Source: Spirochaetota bacterium (GTDB lineage: Bacteria; Spirochaetota; UBA4802; UBA5550). From it: a stretch of DNA of 64,000 nt. Numbering within the stretch: position 1 is the first letter of the stretch; every line of letters starts with the position of its first letter. The stretch covers positions 1 to 64,000 of the forward strand of contig JALOTL010000001.1 in the NCBI GenBank assembly GCA_025457915.1, read 5' to 3'. This document shows, piece by piece, positions 52,146 through 61,826 of the stretch. The notes under the pieces were generated by a model. The model did no database searches. It was given only the letters and a program-made list of their open reading frames with translations, and was not told the DNA's origin. The translations under genes and the position numbers were made by a program.

Positions 52146-53172
52146 CCTGTCCCTTGAGTTTTCGTATATGGGCATCGATGTTGTCCGCGGTGACATAAAA
52201 TCCGAAATCGGCAGGCACGTTGATTGATTTCAAATTAAAAATCCTTGCCAGCATCATATCCCCGACCATGTTTCGATAATGCGACGTTTCATAATAATAT
52301 ATATTGTTCGTGGTGATGCTGTTTAGCCCGCTGAAGTCATAATAATCCGTAGCACCCGCCAGTCTTTTCTTGAACTGGTTGAATTCATCCATGTTCCAGT
52401 AAAGATAGGTGATTTTATTTACGGGGGTTATTATAACGGTGAATTTAATCCCGTTTTTACTGCATATCTTTTTCATCTCATAAATATCATCAACGCATTC
52501 ATCAATCTTCAGAACATTTTCTCCCATGATTGTGGGCTGCTTGAAAAAATCCGACTTTACATGACCCTCCGGATCGGCAATTATTTTGTCCTCCATATAA
52601 TAAGGAACATAAAGACCATAGTCAAACAGCCTGAACCTTCTGTCCAGGTGGCCATATCCGAAAAAATGCTGGACGTCTTCAGTTTCGGGAATGGCAAGAA
52701 GGAACCTGAGATAATAAAACAGCTTATCCGGGTACCCGTAGGGATATCTCCTGAACTCAAACTTTCTGCTGTGCGCCTTCTGGGTCAGCCTGAATGAAAC
52801 CTCGTCAATGACGATCATCACGTTTTTCAGCTTAATCCCCTTTGACAATAAAAACTGCAAATCCTCGCGCCAGATCCTCGGGAACGTAAGGGGCGTTGAA
52901 AAATTATAAAACCTGTATCCTGGAATCTTCGCGACATCCAGATAAAAGACCCGCGACGTGCCGAAAAGAAGCGAATCATACTTTTCCCGGTTTTCCAGAA
53001 GGTGTTCTATTTTAAAATAATTGAAATTTAGGTTCGTGATGTAATAGCAGTCGCTGTTTATTCTCTTCAGGTCGTTCCGCAGGACCGAATATTTATCGAG
53101 TATGATGTTGAAGGCCATGAGGCCGGCCAGCACTGCAAGAATAAAGATTATAATTTTTATCGCTCTGGTCAT
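52135..53172 (-). CDS. SGNH-like membrane-anchored protein, copy 2 (MBOAT partner)
   Basis: A 345-residue paralogue of the previous protein, on the opposite strand. It shares the overall plan and motifs: N-terminal anchor, YDSLLFGTSRVFYLDV in place of the GSS block, KRLAGATDYYDFSGLNSIT against KRLVGLADYWDFSGIDSIS, and YYETSHYRNMVGDMMLARIF as the C-terminal histidine block. The aspartate of DTPHY is a glutamate here (ETSHY). It lies 12 bp after the second MBOAT gene. The two SGNH genes converge and overlap by 11 bp. Confidence 0.75.
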   Translation of the reverse strand: MTRAIKIIIFILAVLAGLMAFNIILDKYSVLRNDLKRINSDCYYITNLNFNYFKIEHLLENREKYDSLLFGTSRVFYLDVAKIPGYRFYNFSTPLTFPRIWREDLQFLLSKGIKLKNVMIVIDEVSFRLTQKAHSRKFEFRRYPYGYPDKLFYYLRFLLAIPETEDVQHFFGYGHLDRRFRLFDYGLYVPYYMEDKIIADPEGHVKSDFFKQPTIMGENVLKIDECVDDIYEMKKICSKNGIKFTVIITPVNKITYLYWNMDEFNQFKKRLAGATDYYDFSGLNSITTNNIYYYETSHYRNMVGDMMLARIFNLKSINVPADFGFYVTADNIDAHIRKLKGQVKN

Positions 53173-53184
53173 ATTATTCCGGTT

Positions 53185-54642
53185 TTAAAATTGAAAGTAA
53201 ATGAATCCCTTCGAAATCCTGACTGAAAAAAACAATATCCACATGATGAAGACATAGCTCATGATCCAGCGTAACGGCGCAAACAACCCGTCTATGAATT
53301 TCTTGAAGCCGCTGTTTTTCATGTAAAGATGGATCATCTCCATCATTATTATCGACAGCACCAGGACCGACATTTCAAATCCGTTAAGGCCGAGATTCAG
53401 AACAATCGACGGTGTTCTCACCTGGGTTGTCACCCCTGTGGCAAGGTTCATGATTATATGGAAAGCGTCCTGGACCTTGTTGGCCCTGAAAAATATGAAA
53501 CTGAAATCTATCAGCAGAAAAACCATCACAACCTGCGCAAGGCCCCTGAGCCTCGGGAGCCTGTCTATTTTTATTAAAGACGCGGCCCTGTCCCTGGCTC
53601 CTGAAAAAATCTGTGAAAATATGTAATAGAATCCGTTGAGCGCGCCCCAGATGGCAAAGGTCCAGTTCGCTCCGTGCCAGAGTCCGCTCAGAAAATATGT
53701 CAGAAAAATATTCACATAGTGCCGAAATTTCGATGTCCTGTTTCCCCCGAGCGGTATATAGAGGTAATCCCTGAACCAGGTGGTAAGGGAGATGTGCCAT
53801 CTCCGCCAGAATTCCCTGACTGACCTGGAATAAAATGGCGTGTCGAAATTGTTCATCAGGTCTATGCCCAGGATTTTCGCCGCTCCTATCGCAGTGTCCG
53901 AATAGCCTGAAAAATCACAATAGAGCTGGATGGCAAAAAGAACAACGGCGACTATCATGGAAAGGCCGGTATATCCATGAGGATTGTCGAAGACCGAACT
54001 GACCAGTATCGCCGCCCTGTCCGCGATTACGGCCTTCTTGAAAATCCCGAACGCCATGAGCTTCACGCCCCCCATCAGCCGCTGGTAATCGAATTCCCCC
54101 TTACCGTGAAATTGCGGAATAAGGCTGCCGGCCCTGCCGATCGGTCCGGCAAGAAGCTGGGGGAAGAACGCCACGAAAAGAGCGTAGGTTATGATATTTC
54201 TTTCAGGGCCGATCTTGTCCCTGTAAACGTCTATCAGGTATCCAAGCGACATGAATGTGTAAAACGATATACCGATCGGCAGGATGAGACTGAATCTCGC
54301 GGCCTTTACGTCAAATCCCAGAATCACCGAAATCGAAGCTATCGAATCCGCGAAGAAATTCAAATATTTAAATACTAAAAGCACCGATAAGACAATCGTT
54401 ATGCCCGCGACAAGGTATGCCTTTTTCCTTCCGGGACTTTTTGCCGACCCGATAAGGATACCGAACACATAGCTCGCGGCCGTCGCGAAAAGAAGGAACC
54501 CGATCAGCTTGATATCGGCAAACATGTAAAAGAAGTAACTCGCTGCAAGAAGAAAAAAGGGTTTGAACTTCCTCGGGGCGAGGAAATAAAGGAGCACTGT
54601 TATCGGGAAAAAAATAAAAAAGGCCTTTGTTGTAAAAAGCAT
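53185..54642 (-). CDS. MBOAT family O-acyltransferase (AlgI-like), copy 2
   Basis: A 485-residue paralogue of the MBOAT protein at 49447-51072. It shares YCDFSGYSDTAIGAAKILGI, FWRRWHISLTTWFRDYLYIPLGG and FLSGLWHGANWTFAIW, including the catalytic histidine. It is shorter at the C terminus and lacks part of the last membrane region of copy 1. It precedes SGNH copy 2 by 12 bp. The window thus has two complete MBOAT-SGNH modules in mirror arrangement, probably giving two different acylations of the surface polymer. The 273 bp upstream, to ispD, hold no gene. Confidence 0.93.
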   Translation of the reverse strand: MLFTTKAFFIFFPITVLLYFLAPRKFKPFFLLAASYFFYMFADIKLIGFLLFATAASYVFGILIGSAKSPGRKKAYLVAGITIVLSVLLVFKYLNFFADSIASISVILGFDVKAARFSLILPIGISFYTFMSLGYLIDVYRDKIGPERNIITYALFVAFFPQLLAGPIGRAGSLIPQFHGKGEFDYQRLMGGVKLMAFGIFKKAVIADRAAILVSSVFDNPHGYTGLSMIVAVVLFAIQLYCDFSGYSDTAIGAAKILGIDLMNNFDTPFYSRSVREFWRRWHISLTTWFRDYLYIPLGGNRTSKFRHYVNIFLTYFLSGLWHGANWTFAIWGALNGFYYIFSQIFSGARDRAASLIKIDRLPRLRGLAQVVMVFLLIDFSFIFFRANKVQDAFHIIMNLATGVTTQVRTPSIVLNLGLNGFEMSVLVLSIIMMEMIHLYMKNSGFKKFIDGLFAPLRWIMSYVFIMWILFFSVRISKGFIYFQF

Positions 54643-54915
54643 ATCGTTCTATAAATTCATTTATTCAAAAAATTACGTCAGTCCGGCCTGACCGCGCCGT
54701 TTTTTCCGGAAATTATCCTTATTGAAAAACCCACTATTTGTCCAGTATTTATTTAATCAATGATAAAATTTGCATATCAATTTATTTCCAGCCCTTATAA
54801 AACCGGTCAATTAATTTGTTTACAAAACCTGACCTGATCCCATCCTTTATTGCCTGGATGATATCCTCACCTGGAATCTGTTTCATGAAAAGAATTATTA
54901 ATATAAACCGGATGC

Positions 54916-55608
54916 ATGGAAATGGGTAAAAATTACGCTGTTATTCTTGCCGGGGGCAGCGGCCTGAGGGCGGGGTCGGCGGTTCCCAAGCAATTCGTGA
55001 ATCTTTCAAAAAAACCGGTAATTCTCTGGTCAATAGACGCATTTGACCGCATTAAAGAAATTAATAAGATAATAATCGTATCGCATAAGGATTTCATTCC
55101 GTGGATTGAAAAACGTATTAAAAGAAAAAAAACCAGAAAATCATTTATCATAATTCCCGGCGGGCCGACACGCCAGGAATCATCTCTGAACGCCGTAAAA
55201 TCCATGGAATTCCGCGATGACGATATTCTGATTTTTCATGACGCTGCCAGGCCCTTCGTCAGCCGCCGGCTCATTATTGAAACCCTGAACGCGGCAAAAA
55301 TTTACGGCGCATCCGCAGCATACATCCCGTTGACCGATACGGTCGCGGAGATCAGCGGCCTGGATGTAAAATCCATACCGCAAAGGGAAAAATTATTCAG
55401 GGCCCAGACCCCCCAGGCCTTCAGGCATGAAATAATAAAAAAAGCCCACGGGATCGCGTCATCCGGCTTAAAGACGGCCACCGATGATGTAGCCCTGGTT
55501 CTCAACGCAGGTTATAAAATCAGGATGGTCTCCGGGGACCCGGCCAATATTAAAATCACGACTGCCGAAGATTTCCTCTACGCAAAAATCCTCATCAGGA
55601 AAATGTAG
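54916..55608 (+). CDS. ispD: 2-C-methyl-D-erythritol 4-phosphate cytidylyltransferase
   Basis: A 230-residue enzyme of the non-mevalonate isoprenoid pathway. Motifs: AVILAGGSGLRAGSAVPKQF for CTP binding, HDAARPFVSRRLI, TDDVALVL and SGDPANIKITTAEDF. The sequence is unusually lysine- and isoleucine-rich. Some IspD-like proteins near polysaccharide genes make CDP-ribitol (TarI), but the downstream context here does not suggest that. The ribosome binding site is weak. It lies next to the chorismate synthase-like gene. Confidence 0.88.
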   Translation: MEMGKNYAVILAGGSGLRAGSAVPKQFVNLSKKPVILWSIDAFDRIKEINKIIIVSHKDFIPWIEKRIKRKKTRKSFIIIPGGPTRQESSLNAVKSMEFRDDDILIFHDAARPFVSRRLIIETLNAAKIYGASAAYIPLTDTVAEISGLDVKSIPQREKLFRAQTPQAFRHEIIKKAHGIASSGLKTATDDVALVLNAGYKIRMVSGDPANIKITTAEDFLYAKILIRKM

Positions 55609-55696
55609 CTGGCATTGTTTCCACGTTTAAAAACTTGACTTTATCCCGCCAGGTAAATTATGAGTTCAATCTACATCTTTTTTAAAGGAGCCGCAT

Positions 55697-57025
55697 ATGA
55701 CAGGATGCACTTTGGGCAAAATCTTTCAGATAACCGTTGCCGGAGGATCTTATCAGGAGGGCCTTGCCACTCATATACAGGGCGTGCCTTCAGGAATCCA
55801 CATTGATGAAGAAAAAATATATTTCGACCTGCTCCAGAGAAAGCCCGGCCAGGGCGAACTTTCATCGCCCAGGCGTGAACCAGATATACCGGTTGTGTAT
55901 TCCGGCGTAAATTCAGCCGACACCATGACCGGTTTCAATAACGAAGGGTACACAAACGGAACGCCCCTAGTGATTCTCATCCCGAACCTTGACAGGCACT
56001 TCGAGCATATTGAACAGTACAGGGTCACGAACAGGACCCCACGACCGGGCCATGCTTCTTACGCGTCCTATCAGAAATACGGGCAGTGGGACGATTCTAT
56101 CGGCGCCGGCATTTTCAGCGGGAGATATACATCGACCATAGTGGCCGCAGGGGCCATCGCGAAAAAAATACTGTCCGACCACGGCATCAGCATATTCTCG
56201 TATGTAAAGGAAGCCGCAGGCATCAGCATGCCGGAAATGGACCCGGCCGAGATCGCGGCCAGGGTAAAAATGTTCAAGGAGTTCAGGAGGGACAACGACC
56301 CGGTTCATACGCTCGTTTATAAAGAAAAGAGGATCAAGCCGGGGATGAGGTTTCTTGAAAAAATGTCGGTCCTGGCCGGGATCGAGAAAATGGTTCCCGA
56401 CATAAAAAGAAATCCCCTCACCGAAAAGGAGATGAAGTCCCTCGAGGAAAAAGGCCTTCACCCGGTTCTGAACTGTCCCCACCTTGAAAGCGCAAGGGCG
56501 ATGTACGATAAGATAATCGCGATAAGGGACGCCGGGGATTCAAGCGGCGGGGTGGTCGAGGTGGTCGCGCGGGGAGTTCCTGCCGGCATCGGCGAACCCG
56601 TTTTCAGCAAGCTGGACGGCGAGCTGGGGCGTCTCATGAGCATCGGCACGGTGAAATCCGTCGAGATCGGCGCAGGATTGAAAGTGAAGGACATGACTGG
56701 AAGCGAATGCAACGACCAGATGTACATGAAAAACAACAAAGTCGCTTTCACGGGCAATAACAGCGGCGGCATAACAGGCGGCCTGACTACCGGCCAGGAT
56801 ATCGTCGTCCGCCTTGCCATCAAACCGACCCCGACCATAGCCAAACCGCAAAAAACCATAGACAAGGTCTCCATGACCGACGCGGAGCTTGCCGCCGTGA
56901 CGAGGCGCGACCCGACCATCGTATCAAGGGTCTGGCCGGTCGCCGAAGCCATGACGGCAGTAATCCTGCTTGACCAGTTTATAATCAACCTTGCATACCA
57001 GGGCATGAGGGAGGTATATTCCTAG
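55697..57025 (+). CDS. aroC: Divergent chorismate synthase-like protein
   Basis: A 442-residue protein with the chorismate synthase fold throughout: IQGVPSGIHI, QRKPGQGELSSPRREPD, NRTPRPGHASYASYQKYG (His119 kept), VAAGAIAKKIL, NSGGITGGLTTGQDIVVRLA and DPTIVSRVWPVAEAM. Canonical enzymes begin with GESHG, whose histidine donates a proton to FMN; here the gap-free counterpart is GGSYQ (residues 16-20), so Tyr19 replaces that histidine. The RGGGRSSARET loop is IGAGIFSGRYTST, and GRHDP is TRRDP. It is also longer than the usual 360-390 residues. Either an altered mechanism or another reaction is possible. GGAG precedes the ATG by eight bases. Confidence 0.8.
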   Translation: MTGCTLGKIFQITVAGGSYQEGLATHIQGVPSGIHIDEEKIYFDLLQRKPGQGELSSPRREPDIPVVYSGVNSADTMTGFNNEGYTNGTPLVILIPNLDRHFEHIEQYRVTNRTPRPGHASYASYQKYGQWDDSIGAGIFSGRYTSTIVAAGAIAKKILSDHGISIFSYVKEAAGISMPEMDPAEIAARVKMFKEFRRDNDPVHTLVYKEKRIKPGMRFLEKMSVLAGIEKMVPDIKRNPLTEKEMKSLEEKGLHPVLNCPHLESARAMYDKIIAIRDAGDSSGGVVEVVARGVPAGIGEPVFSKLDGELGRLMSIGTVKSVEIGAGLKVKDMTGSECNDQMYMKNNKVAFTGNNSGGITGGLTTGQDIVVRLAIKPTPTIAKPQKTIDKVSMTDAELAAVTRRDPTIVSRVWPVAEAMTAVILLDQFIINLAYQGMREVYS

Positions 57026-57165
57026 ACGATTAATCACGGATAATGCGCCAAATTGCACATATAATACCAAAAATTTAATATTAAAATATTTTAATCTTGA
57101 TATAATGCTTTCGTTTATATTATTATTTATATTGAGATTGTAATTAAAAAAAGAAATAGCGCCGA

Positions 57166-58461
57166 ATGAAAGATTTCTATTTATTTATCTTGCAGGAGAG
57201 GATTTCAGAATACTCCGATCTTTTCGACAGGATTAAAGAAATATCGCCTTACAATGTCGAGCTTATCCCGTTCCAGAAGCTCATCTCGGAGGATTTCAGG
57301 GATTTTTTCAAAAAAAGGAACATAGCCAGCATAGCCGTGGCCGGAGAAGCCAATTTCCTGGACAGCATCTACGACAGCCTCAACGGATACTTCAATTCAA
57401 TTTATAACGTAAAATTCAACAACACGATACATATCTATTTCAACGCGGACTTCTTTTACCAGAAGGAGGCCGGGATATGGAAAAAAAACGGGTTCCTGCT
57501 TTCAAATGAACCGCATAAATTCACCCAGCAGGCCATTAATTTCAACCTGTATATATTGAAGTTCTTCAACGAGCTTACCGCCTCTTCCAGGCTGTCGAAC
57601 TACATTGTGGACAGCTTCAAGGACATTGTGAACACCGAGATACTCAAGGCGCAGAAAAACGAAATCGAAAAGCTCAACAAGGAGCTCGACGATAAAAACG
57701 CAAGGCTCATGAACGAACTTGAAATGGCACAGAGGGTGCAGATGAGCCTGATCCCCAGCTACGAGCTCCTCCAGCGGATCAAGGAGCTTGATTTCGGGTT
57801 CAACTACTCCCCGATGGAAAGGATAGGCGGCGATTTTTTCGATATCATCAGGGTCGGCAGGAACAGGTACGGATTCCTGATAGCGGACGTTTCAGGCCAC
57901 GGGGTCCCGGCGGCCCTTATCACGACCATGGCCAAAATTTTCTTTAATTCGCACACTGAGTGGACCATAAAACCCGGAGAGGTCTGCCTGAGGGTCCATA
58001 AAGAAATCAATGAATTCGTCGGAGACCTGTATTATTACCTTACGGCATTTTACGGCATAATTGACCTTGAAACATCCGAGTTCCAGTATACGAACGCGGG
58101 CCACCAGCCTGCCCTGCTTTACCATACTAAAACCAGCACGGTGGACCTCCTCCCGTCGAACGCCACCCTGATAGGGATACTGGATGAACCGGAATACCAG
58201 ACTGATTCCATCTATCTCGAAAAGGGGGATAAGCTTCTTCTTTTCACCGACGGGATAATCGAGGCCAAAAATGAAAACGGGGAGCTGTACGACCTGAAGA
58301 GGGTGGTGAATTTTTTAAAGGAAAAATACAGCCTCCCAACCAGGAAATTCGTGGATATACTGATGAAGGACGTTGAAAATTTCTGCGGGATCCTTCCCTC
58401 TGAGGACGACAGGGCGATATTGATGGTGTCGCTGAACAACACCGTTCCGCCGATCCAATAA
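57166..58461 (+). CDS. Cytosolic SpoIIE-type serine phosphatase
   Basis: A 431-residue soluble protein. Residues 1-160 form an unrecognised sensor domain (MKDFYLFILQERISEYSDLF...). A coiled coil at about 165-195 (AQKNEIEKLNKELDDKNARL) leads to a PP2C/SpoIIE domain (about 200-425) with MERIGGDFFDIIRVG, LIADVSGHGVPAALITTM and LLFTDGIIEAKNENG, containing the metal-binding aspartates. The predicted substrate is a phosphorylated STAS protein, perhaps the one at 19619-20005. The ribosome binding site is weak. It ends two bases before the convergent alaS gene. Confidence 0.87.
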   Translation: MKDFYLFILQERISEYSDLFDRIKEISPYNVELIPFQKLISEDFRDFFKKRNIASIAVAGEANFLDSIYDSLNGYFNSIYNVKFNNTIHIYFNADFFYQKEAGIWKKNGFLLSNEPHKFTQQAINFNLYILKFFNELTASSRLSNYIVDSFKDIVNTEILKAQKNEIEKLNKELDDKNARLMNELEMAQRVQMSLIPSYELLQRIKELDFGFNYSPMERIGGDFFDIIRVGRNRYGFLIADVSGHGVPAALITTMAKIFFNSHTEWTIKPGEVCLRVHKEINEFVGDLYYYLTAFYGIIDLETSEFQYTNAGHQPALLYHTKTSTVDLLPSNATLIGILDEPEYQTDSIYLEKGDKLLLFTDGIIEAKNENGELYDLKRVVNFLKEKYSLPTRKFVDILMKDVENFCGILPSEDDRAILMVSLNNTVPPIQ

Positions 58462-58463
58462 AA

Positions 58464-61091
58464 TCAGCCCCCTATCATGCCGCGCGCCAGTTTAACCGCT
58501 TCGCCGAGCGCCTCTTCCAGCTTTGAAGGGTCCTTGCCGCCGGCCTGGGCCATGTCCTTTCGGCCCCCGCCGCCGCCCCCGACGATCCCGGAAACATTCT
58601 TTATCAATTTCCCGCAATCCACGCCGGCGCCGACCGCCTTGCCGGTGGCTGCGAAAAGCAGCAATGCCTTGCCGTCCGCATCTGACCCGAAAATCACCAC
58701 GCTGGCCTGTTCTTTCGACCTTACCGAGTCCGATATGCTCCTCAGATCATCAGTGCCCGTTCCGGTAAACTTCATTTTTACGATTTTGATCCCATTGACG
58801 TCCAGGGAGTCTTTCAGGATTTCATCAATTCCCGTCTCTGTCCTGTCCCTCTTTATCTTTTCCATTTCCTTTTCAAGACTGCGGACCTGGTTAGTAAGGT
58901 CGTCGGCCCTTTTGACGAGCATGTTCTCGGAAACGTTAAGGATGCCGGTCAGCTGTTCGATGATCCGGTCATGCGAATTATACCTGTCGATGATCCCTTT
59001 CAGAGTGACCGCCTCTATCCTCCTCAGTCCTGCGCCAGGGGACGATTCCTTTATGATCTTGAAGACCCCTATTTCGCCGGTACTGCCCACATGGGTCCCG
59101 CCGCAGAGTTCCCTGCTGAAGTCGTCAACCTTCACGACCCTGACCCTGTCCTCGTATTTCTCGTCAAAAACGGCCATGGCGCCTGACGAAACCGCTTTTT
59201 TAAGGTCCATTATCTCAGTGTCCACAGTAATGTTTTCCCAGATCTTGGCGTTGACAATCGACTCGACTCTTTCTATCTCGTCGGGTCTCATGGAATTGAA
59301 GTGCGAAAAATCGAACCTGAGCCTCTCCGACGATACCTGCGAGCCGGACTGCTTGACATGGGTCCCGAGCACGGACCGCAGTGCGGCCTGCAGCAGGTGG
59401 GTCGCGGTGTGGTTCGCCCTGATGAGGTTTCTGTGCACGGGGTCTATTTCAGCCTTTATGGAGTCGCCCTTTTTGAATACCCCGTTCAGGACCTTCCCGG
59501 AATGAATGATCGTCCTGTTTATTTTTTTCGTGTCCTCCACGGCAAAACGCGAACCCGAACCGGAAATCAGGAATCCCCTGTCGCCGGCCTGCCCCCCCGC
59601 CTCGCCGTAGAAGCATGTCTCCTTCAGGACGATCAGCCCGGACTCGCCTTCGTCCAGGACATCGGTGACCCTGCTTCCGTTATGCATCGTGACGATCGCG
59701 GATTCGGCCCTCTCGGATTCATATCCCGTGAAAGCGGTATCGCCCGCCCCCTTCGCCAGCTCTTCGTACGCCTTCTCCATGTCCGCAGCGCCCTTCCAGC
59801 TCTGCTTGCCCCTCTCCCTCTGACTTTCCATTTCCTTTTCATATGACCCGACATCGACCACGAGCCCGTTCTCCGATGCGATCTCGACCGTCATCTCGAC
59901 GGGGAACCCGAACGTGTCGTAGAGGACGAACGCGTCCGCGCCGGATATGCTTTTCCCGCCCTTTTCCTTCAACGAGCGCATCAATTCATCGAGCCTGTTC
60001 ATGCCGTTTCCTATCGTCTCGAGGAACCTTTTCTCCTCGGCCTCGATCACGCTCCTTACGTTTTTGGCGGACGTTTTTATCTCGGGATAATAGCCTCCCA
60101 TCAGTGAAACGATGGGATCGACCACTCTGTAAATGAAGGGCTTCTCTATCCCGAGCTGTCTGCAGTAACGGAGCGCGCGCCTCAGGATCCTCCTCAATAC
60201 GTATCCCCTGCCGTCGTTTGACGGATATATGCCGTCCGACATGGCGAAGATAAGGGCTCTCGAATGCTCCACGATTATATTGATCGGGACCCTGTTTTCC
60301 CCATCGTATTTTTTTCCGGATTCGCCGCTCACAAACTTTACCAGCCCGCCGAGCTCGTCCGTTTCGAAAACCGAGTCGACGTTCTGGACCAGAGTGGCCA
60401 GTCTCTCGAGTCCCATGCCGGTATCTATGCCGGTCTTCGGAAGGGGGGCCAGTTTCCCGGTCGCGTCCTGGTAGAACTGGTTGAATACGAGGTTCCAGTA
60501 TTCCAGGAACCTCTCGCAGTCGCATCCGGGCCTGCAGTCAGGCTTGCCGCAGCCGTATTTTTCGCCCCTGTCGATATAGAGCTCGGAGCACGGCCCGCAC
60601 GCGCCGGAGTCCCCCGCGGGGCCCCAGAAGTTGTCCTTCTTGCCTAGCCTCGTGATTTTATCGCCGGCTACCCCTATCCTTTCGTTCCATATCCTGAAGG
60701 CCTCGTCGTCGTCCTCGTATATGGAGACCCAAATTTTTTCCTTTGGAAATTTTATCGTGTTCGTCGAATAATCCCATGCGAATTTTATCGCGTCCTCTTT
60801 AAAATAGTCGCCGAATGAAAAATTACCGAGCATTTCGAAAAACGTAAGGTGCCGCTTCGTCTTGCCGACGTTTTCAAGATCGCTGGTCCTCAGGCATTTC
60901 TGGACCGACGCGGCCCTGTTATAATCAAGGGGCACCGTGCCCGCGAACATCGGCTTAAACTGGACCATTCCGGCCGTAGTAAACAGAAGGGTCGGATCGT
61001 TTTTCGGCAGAAGGGGGCTCGATGGAACTATCGTATGTCCCCTCTCCCTGAAAAAATCTATGAATGATTCCCTGAGATCCATCACCTTCAT
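58464..61091 (-). CDS. alaS: Alanyl-tRNA synthetase
   Basis: An 875-residue class II synthetase. The catalytic domain starts with LRESFIDFFRERGHTIVPSSPLLP, then the motif 2 region LRTSDLENVGKTKRHLTFFEMLGNFS. The editing domain has NHTATHLLQAALRSVLG (HxxxH) and RELCGGTHVGSTGEIG (CxxxH), both zinc ligands for clearing mischarged Ser/Gly-tRNA. The C-terminal DHHA1-like region holds the GGGGGGRKDMAQAGG motif. Length is normal. It follows recX by 72 bp on the same strand. Confidence 0.97.
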   Translation of the reverse strand: MKVMDLRESFIDFFRERGHTIVPSSPLLPKNDPTLLFTTAGMVQFKPMFAGTVPLDYNRAASVQKCLRTSDLENVGKTKRHLTFFEMLGNFSFGDYFKEDAIKFAWDYSTNTIKFPKEKIWVSIYEDDDEAFRIWNERIGVAGDKITRLGKKDNFWGPAGDSGACGPCSELYIDRGEKYGCGKPDCRPGCDCERFLEYWNLVFNQFYQDATGKLAPLPKTGIDTGMGLERLATLVQNVDSVFETDELGGLVKFVSGESGKKYDGENRVPINIIVEHSRALIFAMSDGIYPSNDGRGYVLRRILRRALRYCRQLGIEKPFIYRVVDPIVSLMGGYYPEIKTSAKNVRSVIEAEEKRFLETIGNGMNRLDELMRSLKEKGGKSISGADAFVLYDTFGFPVEMTVEIASENGLVVDVGSYEKEMESQRERGKQSWKGAADMEKAYEELAKGAGDTAFTGYESERAESAIVTMHNGSRVTDVLDEGESGLIVLKETCFYGEAGGQAGDRGFLISGSGSRFAVEDTKKINRTIIHSGKVLNGVFKKGDSIKAEIDPVHRNLIRANHTATHLLQAALRSVLGTHVKQSGSQVSSERLRFDFSHFNSMRPDEIERVESIVNAKIWENITVDTEIMDLKKAVSSGAMAVFDEKYEDRVRVVKVDDFSRELCGGTHVGSTGEIGVFKIIKESSPGAGLRRIEAVTLKGIIDRYNSHDRIIEQLTGILNVSENMLVKRADDLTNQVRSLEKEMEKIKRDRTETGIDEILKDSLDVNGIKIVKMKFTGTGTDDLRSISDSVRSKEQASVVIFGSDADGKALLLFAATGKAVGAGVDCGKLIKNVSGIVGGGGGGRKDMAQAGGKDPSKLEEALGEAVKLARGMIGG

Positions 61092-61163
61092 AAGGCACCT
61101 CGAATGTTTATTGGAGATATTTTTTAACTGTGCTGATAATTTTCAAGATATTTTCACGCGGAC

Positions 61164-61826
61164 CTACTCGTCGGACCCTTCCAGGCCGTCCGCTTCATCC
61201 GGGTCCGCCCCTCCCTCTTTCAGGAGCCTTTTCACGACGGGTTTTATGTCCCTCATGGAAAAACCCCTCTGCCTCAGGTAATAATAAAGCTTTGACCCGG
61301 GGTTGGGTTTTTCCCTGATGGAATCATATTTCTTTTTCGCCAGTTCATAGATCCTCTGCTCGTCGGGTCTGTCAGCACCCGCGTCCCTGATAGCGCCGTC
61401 GGCCACTTCCTTCTTAACGCCCTTCTTTATCAGCTCCCTCATCAGGTAATCCCTTCCAACGGCCTTTCTTTTCATCCTTCCCCTGACGTAGGCGGACGCG
61501 AATTCATGATCGTTCAGATAACCGTGCCCGGAAAGCCTGTTTATGGTCTGGTTGATAATTTCGCCTGAATAACCCTTTCTTTTTAAATACCGTTCCATCT
61601 CCGTATTCGACCTGGCCCTTACAGACAGGTAATCAAGGGACTTGCGCCAGCATGAATATCTTTCCGATTCGTCCTTTAAAAGCCCGTACTCATCCGCGCC
61701 GATTTCCGCGCCCCTTGCAAGCTTCAATATTCCCGCCGATTCGACCGGAATATTGATCTTTTCACCGTTGCTGATTTCCAGCATTACGTGGTTTTGCAGA
61801 TACCTTATTTCAGTTATAGTCGCCAT
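61164..61826 (-). CDS. recX: Regulatory protein RecX
   Basis: A 220-residue protein built of RecX helical repeats: RKSLDYLSVRARSNTEMERYLKRKGYS, INRLSGHGYLNDHEFASAYVRGRM and YYYLRQRGFSMRDIKPVVKRLL are characteristic. RecX inhibits RecA filament growth. The N-terminal 70 residues are a predicted beta-rich extension (ATITEIRYLQNHVMLEISNG) beyond the usual core, as in many Gram-positive and spirochaete RecX proteins. The frame opens at 61880, but MATITE at 61826 with GGGAAATGAA upstream is preferred. No recA is present here. It is followed by alaS, a pairing seen in many genomes. Confidence 0.85.
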   Translation of the reverse strand: MATITEIRYLQNHVMLEISNGEKINIPVESAGILKLARGAEIGADEYGLLKDESERYSCWRKSLDYLSVRARSNTEMERYLKRKGYSGEIINQTINRLSGHGYLNDHEFASAYVRGRMKRKAVGRDYLMRELIKKGVKKEVADGAIRDAGADRPDEQRIYELAKKKYDSIREKPNPGSKLYYYLRQRGFSMRDIKPVVKRLLKEGGADPDEADGLEGSDE

